Shown: positions 1 through 12,340 of the stretch, piece by piece | How positions within the stretch are numbered: position 1 is the stretch's first letter | How the letters are laid out: every line of letters starts with the position of its first letter | Assembly (NCBI RefSeq): GCF_020184175.1 | Contig: NC_065532.1 | Coordinates: 41,808,287 to 41,872,286, forward strand | Length of the DNA stretch: 64,000 nucleotides | Source of the DNA: Aphis gossypii | Taxonomy: Eukaryota > Arthropoda > Insecta > Hemiptera > Aphididae | Direction: 5' to 3' | The notes under the pieces: model-generated | The model's input: the letters and a program-made list of their open reading frames with translations, nothing else | Databases searched by the model: none | Told to the model about the DNA's origin: nothing | Position numbers and translations under genes: made by a program

Positions 1-3000
1 ATTTTATTTATCTCTTTTTGTATTGTATAATTACTCAATAATAGTGTTTTAGTTTTTAAGTTGATTTGTATCAATTATAACTCTCTATCTTCGCCACAAG
101 CCTAGCTTACTGAAGATAGATAATTCAAATGTACAATTAATGTAAAACTGTATATTTGTTTATTTTAAATAAAAAAAAAAAAATTAAAGCATCGTTCTTC
201 GCTAAAAAAGCAATATACCCATAATCAAATTATTTTTTTATGTATAACGTCAAAGACATTTGAAATGAGTATTTAACTAAAGATCATTTGGTGGCAAGCA
301 AATAATTTATATTGTCTTATTTTATAAACTATTTAATTATATATTTCTTAATTAGTGCAAACATTTGTTTTGTCAATGTACATAAGAGTAATAAAAAAAG
401 TTAACACCAAAAAATATGTTTAATAATAATATATTTGTTAAAAATAAGAAAACTAAAAAAATGGAATTTGTATAATCTAGTATTACTTTACCGATATAAT
501 TTTAAATAAACAAATTAGGTCATAAACGAATACAATGATTCGTTGTGTTTGTATATACATAATATGAAACTATAGAATAAAATTAAATAGATTAAAAAAG
601 AAAAACCCAGATATAACATTTAATCATAAATGACTGTTTTTAATTAGCATTTTAAATTTCTATTCAAACCACATTGATATCTGATTGTTTTAAATATTTT
701 GATTTTAATTTAATACGAGTTTTAGTTATCATTATACAAATAATTTTATCAAAACGCATAACATTAATGAAAATCATGTAAATGAAATGACATATCTGTT
801 GGCCAGGAATTACAATAGCCGTACTTATATGGTTTTTATATCTGAAGATAGATTTAACATGGGTTACAAAAAATTGCAGCGCAAAAATGAGTTTTTTAAG
901 TTTTACTCGGGTTAGTAAAAAACCAAAATGTATGTCAAATGACACTAATAGGACATGCACATTTAATATTAAATGAATAATTAAAAATGATTGCAATGAC
1001 TTGTATTAAATGTACCTACTGATAAATTAATCGTGTAAATTATAGCAATAGATCAAATGACTACCACACCAGAGAATTAAGAGGATTATTAAGAACTTCG
1101 CAGTGTAATGTTTATTGTCGGCTTTTGTTGTAAGCATCCCATGAAAACCGTGAATTAATTAGTTCTGCATTATACATTTAATATATCAGTAGCGAAACCA
1201 AATGCCAAGAGAACGCTTGTACCAAAGGTAATATTATTTAAAGCTGTTGCTACACGTATGTTAGTTTGTTTAGCTTGCAGATAGAGCATAATATCTTCCT
1301 GAAAACAAAATAATTTTTTGGTACGTAATATTGTGTTGGTTCATAGAATATTATTTTATGAAATTATTTTATTGGAAGTGGAAAAAAAAATCGTACAAGA
1401 ACCTTTCATAAACTGTTTAATCTTAAAACCACCATTATTCCTTCATTCCAAGTACGAGTATTATAATAAGTACTATTATAAAAACTCGCTATTGTGTGAT
1501 ATTGCCTATATTACGTTTTTATGTTGTTATTAACAAAACATTTTTTTTTTCCGAAACATAATTTGATAATATCTTATAAAACAATTAGGTGAACGCTTTA
1601 TTTATTAATTAATATTAATATTAAGTATATTATTTTAATACAATAATTTGCTTACTAAAGGGATACCTCTGAAAGCATTTTTAAATAGTTTATCATAATT
1701 TGTTTGGAGATATCAAGTTTTTTTTTAAAATTAAGACAAAATATAGATAGTGACTAATAGTTTGAAATATTATACTATCTGTATTATTATGAATACATAT
1801 TAATATACAGACCTATTGACTTAGCATGTTAACCCTATTTATATGTATTAAAATTAAGAGTTTTGAAATTTTTAAGTACATATTATGATCATATTTTCAA
1901 ACACCTGTAATTTTTGCATCACTTGTAATTTCTGTACCTGTGGGCTGTAATAATATAAACTTTTTTTTGCAAATGAAAATACTAATTTTTCATTGTAAAT
2001 CGTTAAGCGGATAGTGTCTTAAAAATACTTATGTATTCTTATTGATATTATTGTATTATATTTTTGAACTTTTAATATAAGTATTTTTCTATTTTATTGA
2101 GAACAAATGGTTTATTTTTGTTCCAAAAATGAAATTTAAAGAATATTATTATATCGCATCACTTAACTTATGTCTAGTTTTGAGTGGTTTTGGGTAAGTG
2201 TGTAAACTTTATAATCACAAAAACTTAATAATCATGCGTTTAAGTAATTTATTGCGTTAATTTATCAAAGTCAATCATCGGATAATGTAGATTGATTGCA
2301 TTTAATTTGCTTTAGACTTTCCAACGAGTTTGACATTATTCATGTCAAATTAAATGTTTTTGACAATTTACTTGCAACAAAATTACTATTGAAAATAATG
2401 TTTTGCAAGAGTTTTCTTGAATATAGGTAATCTCGAGAATAACAATACTCTAAAAAACTCTTTAAATGATTTAGCTAGGTATTTAGTCTCTTGTACAGAA
2501 TGGTTTGTGTTGTAATAATGATTATGTTTACAGTGTTGGTAATAAATCCTTCTTGTTTATATATATATATATTATGCATACATTTGTACACATTTATTAT
2601 TTGTCTCGTGCCCAGTATTGAGTACTTACATTGTTAACAATTGTTGTTAGCGTATCCTTATTTTTTTTACATTTCATTGTTAATTAATCTCTCAGACGAT
2701 AGCAATAATTATTCCACACCTTTCGTGAGTAATTAGACACGTTAAATCCCTAAATCCTATAGAATACAACACCTTCATAAATAACCATAGTTATTTTACT
2801 AAGTTAAAATATTTGAATTTATAAATCAATTATCATTAAATAATTTTATTCCCCCTCCCTTTTAAAAAGGTCAGTCGAATATTATATTATATAACTTTGT
2901 CATAACATATAATATATTATTATTTTAAGTTATTTATAAATTGGATTTAATCTATTTTTGTAGTATTTATTTTTGATCTCATTCTAAAAATGATAATTCA

Positions 3001-6000
3001 TTTTTTTGTAGTCATAGAAAGTATTCTATATTTTATTATTTAATTGTAGTTTATATGTCTTATACATTTACGAATTAAAATACCTAAGTAATTTTTAAAA
3101 CATTTATAATGATCACTGGTTATGCGAATTTCTTAATTTATTCAAAATACTTATAATTACTTAATTTAATTTTTTTTAAAAAAAAGAAAAAAAGGAAAAA
3201 CCAGCAAGCTAAAATCGATTAAAAGTTTGCCTACGCTTGTCGTACTTGTTAACAATAATATTACAATACAGTTGTTTATTATATGTATTACTATAATTCC
3301 ATAATATTTAATATTTAAAACCAGTAATGTACATATTACGGAATTGTTGCAGCGACGAACATTGATGGTAATAACTTTTTGAACACAAAGTACTGTGCAA
3401 ATATGGGTACAACCGATAATCATATATATTAAAACCAACGTTGCTCGACTATTATAATAATATATAGACGTATTATATCGTTTCGGAATTGTGTTTCAGA
3501 CATTATACGTACAAGCGAAATTGGTTGCTCACATATATAGGTATGTCTATATTACTATATATTATGCACGCACGCTTGTAAGAGTATCATAAACCACATT
3601 ACTTAGCTCCAATGGTATTTGAATTTAAAAACGCGCGTTCACATGTAGCTAATAATGGACAGAACTGTCTTTATTATAATAGTTTATCACATTCTGCTGA
3701 TACATTGCAATAAATGTAAAATATTGTTGCTGTTCGATAAGTATTATTAAGTATTATTTGTATTTTGTTATTTTATTTCAATATCTATATTTATTTTTTT
3801 TTTCATCAAACGTTTTAATAATTTTTTTTTGTACTTTATTCATCAATAGCGATAATTGTACAAAACTATATTTTTGGAAAATGTTGCTTTGGAATATTAT
3901 ATTAAAAATATCTGCTGTCATTAAAAAAAAGTAATAAAAAACTTAAAAATGATAATGAAAAAACATAGGTATAATTAAAAAAAGTTTTTTGCAACAATTT
4001 TAAATTATGTAAAAAACAGTATTTCTTTAAAAAGGTACAGAGTATCGATAAAATGGTTATTAACCTATAAAAAAATTACTTTGTATAAAAGATAGTGTTA
4101 TTATTGGCGTAGAATCAGATATACATATGGCCATGTCACTAATTTTTTTTTAGAGGAGCCAAAATTTTTTTTTTTAGTTTAGTGTACCTATGTTGTATAT
4201 ATTTGTAAAAATTGGTTAAACTTAGAGTTGAGTTACAATATTAATAAAAAATATTTTGATTTTTAATTTTGAAATGAGCTTATCGTTTTAACCAAAAATT
4301 AAATTGACTTGACCATGAATGTATTAAGTGGTAGTTTAATAAATTATTCGATTTTCCTTTTTCATAGCGATTAGATAGTTAAGTATAATTGTACGATTGA
4401 AGTACTGAACAGAGAAAATTAACCAAAAGCCGAGTATAGATACATTTAATAATATACCTAATAAATTACTAACCATTTAAATAATTTCTTCCATAAAAAT
4501 AAACAAATGAAAAACATAGTATATGGTAATTTTTTTCTCGAAAATTATGTTACTCATCATGATAATTTACTTTACTTTCTTATCGTTCCCTTTGATTATG
4601 TTTTATTAAAAAAATCTTGATCTTATCACCAAAATTTTAACAGTATAGATATGAACAGCTCATATCATTCATTTTATTTTAATACATTTATATAATTTCT
4701 TTAAAATTAAAAAATATTTAATTCATTTTTAATGTTTGACAAATAGATTTTAATTTAGAAGTGTAAAAATTACTTTACAATTAAAATATATTTATATAAC
4801 TATATAAAATCCAATCGATCTTAAGTAGAGTCGCTATAGACCCCTCTATAACGTCATTCAGTTTTTATTGTAATTTTTTACAAAAACCTGCAGTTTTTTC
4901 ATGATCACAGCAATATTTATTAATTGGCTTGTTTTTTTTTTAAATATCAACCAATAATTGTCGTTAATAAAATAATAACGCATGTATTGTATATGTAATA
5001 TTGTCTACCAGGTATCTATATAGCTATATTATACCTAGTACACTTAACACTAATCCTCAGTTTATTGTTTTAGGTATAGTATTTGTGTACTTTTATACTG
5101 TGCTTTAAAAACTGCAGTATGCACAATGTTTTACTCTTTATATAATACCACATTATATCGATAATATTTAAAAAATACATAATTTCTTTTTGGTTTTTTA
5201 TTTTTATTTTTAGGATAAGCTTCGGTTTCTATGCTACTAACTGGTTTTTATTTTTTATTTTTCTGACTTTTATTACATTACATGAAAACGATACGATACC
5301 TCTATATTAACGTAGGTAATATTATTTCCATATCGGAGAGATATTATTAAAATCATACGTGATTGAGATTTTTTTTTATAGTTGTAAAACGTGATGAAAA
5401 AAAAATTGTATATATATATAATCTCATATTAGAATTAGTGATGGGGAAGGTGATCGTTTGTGGAGCCATTGTCAGATAATCGTAATGACTAGATTTACAT
5501 AATACAAGTATTATTCAGTAATTTTAGCAACATACCTTCTTAAAGGAAATGCGATCCTGATTGTTGTTAATTATTAGGAGGTTAACAACTTATACGTAAT
5601 TTTATATTATTTTATCAATAATTTATGATTTTGTATTAAAAGAAACTTAAAATCAATGATTAATTTAGAAATGTTTTTAATTGATTTAATTATTATTCGA
5701 TGTTAAAATTGAGTTTTTAATGTAATTTATAATTATTTCTAAATAAATGGTTGAAGATTTATTATAGATATTTTAAAACGAACATTATGAAATGAGTACT
5801 TACGTAGTTACCACGCCTAGTTAAGCCTAGTTAGATAAATTATCAATTATTTGTGCTTGTATGATGTTAAATTTAATTCCGTAATTTGATCTTGTTATAC
5901 TATTAATAACAATCGAAGGACGGTATAATAATAATAGTAGTTAGTACAGAAGTACTTCAGATTATTTAACGTGGAGTTTCCGTTTACCGACTTCAGGATA

Positions 6001-6177
6001 ACATAATTCATTAAATTAAGTACAATGTCTATCAAGTAGAATTGTCCGATATGAATTTGTATCTATTCAAATGAATATTTTACACAACTAACTACTGTAT
6101 GCTGACAAAATAACATTAGCTTTTCGAGTCAAATAATATCATAATGTGCTTATACTTTAAAGGTGTAAAAGTTAATT
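1..6177. other. AT-rich non-coding stretch
   Basis: No coding region or RNA gene is supported here. The sequence is dominated by A/T homopolymers and short TAAT/ATTA words, with a small (TA)n tract at 2558-2572. Frames that happen to stay open (about 664-996 and 3166-3438 on the minus strand, 1318-1533 on the plus strand) translate into low-complexity I/F/Y/N-rich peptides without domains. Intergenic or intronic DNA is the simplest reading. Confidence 0.7.
2558..2572. repeat. (TA)n microsatellite, 15 bp
   Basis: Perfect alternating T/A tract read directly from the sequence. Confidence 0.8.
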
Positions 6178-6200
6178 AACTTAACCGATAAGGTTAAGTT
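6178..6200. repeat. Perfect short inverted repeat
   Basis: Nine-base arms AACTTAACC and GGTTAAGTT match perfectly around a five-base loop (GATAA). Nothing ties it to a gene. It could be a chance hairpin or the remnant of a small inverted-repeat element. Confidence 0.5.
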
Positions 6201-6276
6201 TATGTAAAATTGTACGATTGATGGTACTGTAGTAAGCGTTTAAAGTCTTTGGAGCATACGAAGTCTAAATAGATTT

Positions 6277-7044
6277 TTGCACCTGCAGCAAAGCAGAAAA
6301 CTCGGTGATGGTTTTACGGTAACAAATAGATCTTACACGCATAAGGACGAACACATAAGAAAACAATTTCTACAAGAACTGCAGGTCAACACTAAAACTA
6401 CCGGAAATCGTCCGAAATGTATGAAGCCAGTTCCTCGTGGATATATCGAAATATGCGTATTATATTATAATAGTCATGGCAAACCAGCGGTGGTCGCGCG
6501 AGGTCTCGTCGGCATTGTGTTTATTCTTGGGAATCACAATTACTATTCCGATTTCAGTGGCGATATCTGTTTACGCCATCCGCGGTTCGTTGGTGTTTTT
6601 TTCACCGAAATTTAGAACATGCCCATGTTTATCCCTCGGGATTGGCCTCGATGGTCATTGACTGATATACCGGAAAAAGACAATACATATAAAGCATAGA
6701 GTCCTGAACGAAAAGAAAAAAAAACTAAAAGTAACATGTACTGTTGTTGTACTGTATGTGCTCACGTAAGTACGATCGTGGTATATATATTTTCATCATT
6801 TCACCGAAAGTTTTTATTACAGAAAACTTGCCACTACAATAATAGTCACAGCGATTTTTTCTTCAATATTGCACGCGTGCGTCCGCCGATTTCGTGGTTT
6901 ATCGTGATATACGAACTTGTATATACGGATGCTGTGACCGGAATTATTTTCACACGTCATGAAAAAACCATTTTTTCTCCATTATGCTACGCGCGGGAAC
7001 ACATATCAAAAGTCAATGAGAAATATTACTTAAATATTGAGTAA
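6277..7044 (+). other. GC-richer patch with weak open frames and a 57-nt intron-like segment
   Basis: This patch is clearly less AT-rich than its surroundings. It holds a 112-codon frame (6277-6615), an overlapping frame in another register (6437-6661) and a 102-codon frame (6736-7044). No domain or family is recognised, and two frames open at once argue that low stop density explains them. One detail stands out: a GTAAGT donor at 6766 and a pyrimidine-rich acceptor (TTTTTATTACAG) ending at 6822 bound a 57-nt segment without stops whose length is a multiple of three, so the 102-codon frame is open whether or not it is removed. Most likely chance; a short lineage-specific gene cannot be excluded. 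Confidence 0.12.
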
Positions 7045-7045
7045 G

Positions 7046-9179
7046 TTAATAATTTAAGTAAAAGTTTAGAACATAATAAGTATTAAGCTATAAGTTCAGA
7101 GTTAATAAATATATACTCGTATTTTACTAAAAGTTTAAAGTTAACACGGAGAAATATATTAACTCAACTCAGTTAGAAAAAAGTTGATTACTTTTTTCAA
7201 CGATTGTGCAACTTTCAAATTTCTTAAATTATTTAACATTTTGTTAAATATTTGTAATAATATTCCTACTTATTGCACACTGATTTAGGTAATTGTAATT
7301 ATAAGTTTATGTCTACTTAATTATTAAATCAATTCATTGTTTATAGCTCAATTGAATAAACAATTAATACTTAATTTAATTTTACCCATTTCAATTATAA
7401 ATTTGTATTGAAATGTTTTTTAACCTACTGCATGCCTATTATTTTTAAAATGAATTGAAAAGACTAAGTTAATACAATGGAAATTAATCTAGTGAAGCTA
7501 TTGAGTTTATTAAAAATAACAAAATAACTTGTAAGATAAAAAGCTTAAAAAATTAATTTTTAACTTAGTTTCGATTTATGGCCATTTCTGTCATCATTAT
7601 CATTTCACCGAGTATTTTTTTTTCAAAGGCTTACTGCTGTTTAATTTTCGATTCGTTATACGTATAATATGATATTATTTACTAAATGTATTAGATATTC
7701 TAGTACTTGGTTAGATTTGATTATACTCTTTTACTCAAATTATTATAATGTTATAAGTAATAATAATAAACATTTATGTCAATAAAAAAATTGTTATAAA
7801 GATAATATGCGAAGGTAAACGTATTGTAGTATACAAATATAATTTATAAACTACCTATAAGCGATATTGTAAAATGTTACAAGTGACCAAATGTACACTA
7901 TTTAATGCAAAGGTTAAGTTACACCAATATTCATTTAGACGAATTTCTACAATTTGCATTTATTTGTTCAATCAAAGATAATTTAAATATCTAAAATCAA
8001 AATATCTCAAAATTGTTTTATTTATGTTTTGTAGTTATTTATAATAGTAATGTGTAGGTAATGAATAACTTTATCTATTTTATTTTTTAAATTTTTATCT
8101 TTTGTTTAAAATAACCATATTTTATTTTGAATTTATAACGTCGTGATGTAGTGTATAAATAACCATGATAAATTATTCAAAAGTTTTTAAATCCAAGTTA
8201 AATTAAATTGACATGAAATGTTTTGAAAAATCTATCAGACTTCTAGCCTTTAAAAACACAAATATCAAACAGGAAACCTCGTAGAAGTTATACTCTGCTC
8301 GGAGAACTTAAACTTTTTAGAACAGTTATTACCCGAAAACTTTTTCAATTCGTTGATGATAATTTATTTAGACGTACACTGTGCAGTGAGTAAATTTTAC
8401 TTAAATATAAGACTTATTGAAAATAGTAACTATATGAATTGTAGCGTTCAGTACATGACCTCACTTTTATCCCAAATTTTAATACTAATTTATTATTCTA
8501 AAAAGTAATCATATACACGTGAAATTAATTAAATTTGATCAACTTCAAGCCAAACTGTTTTTTTTTAAATTATGACAAAAAAAAAAAAAAGTAAATTATG
8601 TATGAAATTTGTACAATGTATTTATATACATTATAAAGGCATAGATCGATAGAAAGTTAAACAGTCAAATTTATTGTTATAGTTGTATCTTCGTTTTTAT
8701 CCAAAAAACAGCAATCAAGTTCTAATAACAAAAAATACAGACTATATAAAAATAATTCTCAAAATGAAATTTCACTGTTAAATAAAATTATAACAACAAT
8801 CTTAATATTATTCGCAAAATGTATTGAGAATTATTTATGACAAAACAACTACAAAACTTTTCTAAAACTATTAATTTTCAATATTTAACGGTCGTTATAG
8901 CGATGATTTTTCAGTACATTTTCAAAAAAAAAAAAAAAATTGAAGATTACTAAAATATTTTATAAAAGTTAATATTAGTTAATATTTCACGTCAATTTTT
9001 CAATTTAGTATTTATGAGTATACGAGTATATAAAAAATGTGTTACATCGTTGTCATATTAACTAAAAAATAATAAAATAATAAAAATTGGATTACGTTCT
9101 TTAATTGAAATCTAAAACAAATTATATTGGATAATTAATAAATTACCTAATATTAATAACTAAAATTTTTGAATCATAA
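7046..9179. other. AT-rich non-coding stretch
   Basis: Nothing coding is supported. There are A-runs near 8578-8590 and 8925-8939 and many ATTA/TAAT words. Confidence 0.65.
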
Positions 9180-9467
9180 AAGCTCCCATATCTTAAAAAT
9201 CCATTAACATGGTATTATTGTTATCCTTAATATAAAAAGTTAAATAACTTAAAAACTACTCGTTTCAATTTTGAATTTGATACTTCAATATTTTTAGTAA
9301 ATGTATTTGCTAAATAATTTACAGTAGAAAAATGGGGGTTGTCATTTGAAAAACAGAAGTTTGTACCTATATTCTTTAAGTAGTAGGTAGAAAAAAATCC
9401 AACTATTAGATGTTAGATAACTGTATTATTGAAGAAAAAAGTGGTGAGTATGCTTGGTAAATCACAT
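9180..9467. mobile_element. Probable right-end fragment of a CAGGGTGAT-type inverted-repeat element
   Basis: The right end (about 9438-9467, containing GGTGAGTATGCTTGGTAAAT) resembles the right ends of the elements finishing at 37843 and 40282: a GTGAG-CATG-TTGGTGAATCA pattern preceded by an A-rich run. The preceding 250 bp (AAAACTACTCG, AAATGGGGGTTG) resembles internal sequence I associate with aphid repeats, from recall only. I could not find the matching left end upstream, so this is called a truncated copy. The exact left boundary is uncertain. Confidence 0.4.
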
Positions 9468-9628
9468 TATTCATACACTTATAACCATGTCCAACTTTAT
9501 ATAGGTACGTAATTTTGTTATTGTTCATTCATAATTTAGACAGTTGTTAAAAATATAGGTACCTATGTAATTAAAATAATGTAAATATATATAACACTAA
9601 TTACCAAGACCAATTAGATAAAATTAAG

Positions 9629-9668
9629 AAAAAAAGTTTTTTCAGTCTGTAGACTGTAAACTTTTTTA
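9629..9668. repeat. Imperfect palindrome centred on CAGTCTGTAGACTG
   Basis: The core CAGTCT-GT-AGACTG pairs perfectly. The flanks AAAAAAAGTTTT and AAACTTTTTT extend the pairing with a small bulge, and the whole could form a hairpin. It lies in noncoding DNA just downstream of the truncated repeat at 9180-9467. No function is assigned. Confidence 0.5.
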
Positions 9669-9699
9669 AAAAAATTTTTTTTTTTCAATATTGAAAATA

Positions 9700-12234
9700 A
9701 AAGTTTTGTTTTTAATGGTCTTATTAAATTATTACCATTTTCTTTGTTATAATTTATAAATTATTCGAGTACAAAAAAAAAAACAATTATACTTTATTTA
9801 AAAGTGTATTTTATATGTATGCACCTATACTAAATTAACGTAATAGAATGATTTTTAAAGTAATAAAATTAATTTCGGAATTAAATCCTATATTTAAATT
9901 TGCCTATCTAAATTTGGCAAATGTGTATTTTCAATTAATAATTTGACGTTATCATTACTTTGTTAACAATCTAATAGGAATATGAGATAAGTCAGTTTAG
10001 AACGGAAGTTTTAAAACGTATTTGTTTAATTTGGATTAAGTTTACTCTCGTGTCGTCTTTCTACATTTAACTTCTTTTAAGTACTAACTTATTAAAGCTG
10101 AAGACGTATACCAAATTTTAATTAAACTACATCCTTGTTTCCTACTTAAATTATTTTCGATATTCAAAATAATAATATTAATTACAAAGAGTATATTAAT
10201 TTGTTAAGCGAACAATCATGGTTCATGGTTTAGTAAGTGATTTCCATTGTATCAATAAAACTTTAACGAACACACTTACTGTGAGTAGTAAAAGTTCAAG
10301 ACATATTAATATCCATTAGTATTATATTTTAGCTTGACATTTTCGTTGTTGAGTTTTTTAGGTTAGATATTGGTGTAAGCGTGATGTGATGTTGGAATAA
10401 ACGAAATTCAATAGATTATATAATTGTAAACATGATATAATATTATTCCTTAAAAGTTGTTTTATAGCAATAAAAATGAAATGGAATAACATATGTGATG
10501 TCGTCTTATTTGTTAATCGTTTGAAATTCAAATTGTCTATCTCTTTTGCTCAGAATCGTTTTTTAGTATACAACAATTTATCATCGAAGTCAAAACTACT
10601 ATGCAACAAAAGCGAACTCCCCTGTTTTTATAATTTATTTTTAAAATAATGACAGGCGGTTACCGTTCACTCAAGAGGTTCATTGAAATGATGAATTTTT
10701 TTTTGTCTAAAATGTGTTCACTTTTACTAAGAACATGTTCCATACATAGTGGTTTTTTGTTGATATTTGATACAATATTCTCAAATAGAAATATAACCGT
10801 TATTGTTTCATTCGTTGTCAGGGGTCCTAGGAAGACTTAAAAGCTCCCAATTTCTATAGAACGTGGCATGAAATCCACTGGTTATATGGGTAAAAACTGG
10901 TCCTGAAATTTTTTAACTAAAGACACGATGAACATGAGTTGTAACGAGAATAGATTAAGGATCGATGATAAAATTGTATTGTACACAACAGCAGTACCAC
11001 CGTCGTCGTTTTATTTTATTTGATGTTTTATTCAAACGATTACGCGTGGGTTCGTCGTCAAAAAGGTTGCCGGCTTTACTATTAAGCTATATATGTGGTA
11101 CAGAATCGTTCTTGGCGCGCGCGGACGAAATTGGATTTGAGTCGGGCGCGCGAAAAACAAGAAAATATATTAACTATAACTACTATACCAACGGGGGAGT
11201 GCTTCTCCTATATAGACGTGCAATATGAAACGTCGGCGATCAGTCGAAATACAATTTATCGGACGTTTTGCAGACTGCCACCTATCACGTTACATTCGTA
11301 TTTTATAGAAGGTGATTCTTTCTTCAGTTAATATAGTCCTTTTATATTTTTTTTTGTAAATTTGCTTGTTTTTAAAATTCTATACATGGTTTATAGTCAT
11401 ATATTACGACATGGCATTTTTGAAAAAAAATTCTATTTTTTTTATCGTTATGGTTTGTTTCACATTTTTAAATAATAATACGTCATACATTTTTAATTTA
11501 GTATTCCAATATAGAACATTTTCCTGAGAGTTTTGATTTATTATTCAAATCGAATTTCAAACCACTATAGTTAATTAGTTGTATATTTATGAGCGGAGTA
11601 ATAGGTACACCAACATTTTTCGAGAATAATAAAAATTTGATTTATTTCATTAAAAATATTGTGTTGTAATGATTTCAAATATAACGTAAGAAAAATGTAA
11701 AAAAAAAATCATAAAATATCAATTCTATAATGAAAATAAGTAATATAATTGTGTAGGTACTCATAAATTACATATTATTAATATAACATAATATATGTTA
11801 TAATAATATAACATAGAAAGAGTATTAAATTAGGATAAATGATTTTTGAGTATAATATCCTCTTTAAGCTATAGAAATTAACTTATTTCTACGTTTAATA
11901 GGTTAATTTTAATAAGTTAAATATTATATTATATTACATTTAACTATTTTTCACGAAATTTGAATGGTTATTAACTGAGTTATACGTACGTTCTAACAAT
12001 AATTAATTGTACCTTACTGGGTCCTGCTGTTTCTATAAGTTTTATCAGGTCTTTACGATAGTAATTCTTTATTTAACACATGCAGTTATATACCAAAATC
12101 GGATTACAGTAAGTGATTTCTTATTTTTTGTAAAACGCTATTTAATTATTACCCAGTTATTGTAATGATGATAATATATAAATGCAATTTTTCTCCATTA
12201 TTATTAATAATTGTAATTTGTATTATTTGCGTAG
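9700..12234. other. Non-coding stretch with a small GC-richer patch near 11030-11240
   Basis: Mostly AT-rich spacer. The patch near 11030-11240 has more CpG (GGCGCGCGCGGACG near 11115) and two overlapping open frames (10965-11228 and 11095-11331) in different registers with no recognisable domain. Simultaneous open frames point to composition rather than a gene. Confidence 0.5.
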
Positions 12235-12340
12235 GTAAATCTGAAGTTCCGGACCGACAGAATTTGTGTGACATCTTCGAAACCGGAAGTAATACGTTTC
12301 GATTATTGACAGATGATATCTCCAGTAGTAGACATTTTTT
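12235..12340 (+). CDS. Candidate internal exon, 106 nt, unknown gene
   Basis: The segment is bounded by an acceptor (TATTATTTGCGTAG ending at 12234, with a T-rich tract upstream) and a GTGAGT donor starting at 12341. It is much richer in G+C than the flanks. One phase is open throughout: two leading bases, 34 codons, two trailing bases. The peptide starts KSEVPDRQNLCDIFETGSN and continues with a Ser-rich stretch (DDISSSRHF). The other two phases meet stops. I do not recognise the peptide. If real it would be an internal exon of a plus-strand gene with very long introns, since no partner exon is convincing nearby. Pseudo-exons of this quality do occur by chance in AT-rich introns, so support is modest. 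Confidence 0.25.

Noticed and set aside
3166..3438. 90-codon minus-strand hydrophobic frame
   Set aside because: Ends in a poly-A/T derived F/K tail, I/V/L-rich, typical chance frame in AT-rich DNA.
4151..4164. Match between GAGGAGCCAAA at about 4153 and about 57779 as a shared repeat
   Set aside because: Eleven bases with no similarity in the flanks; likely coincidence.
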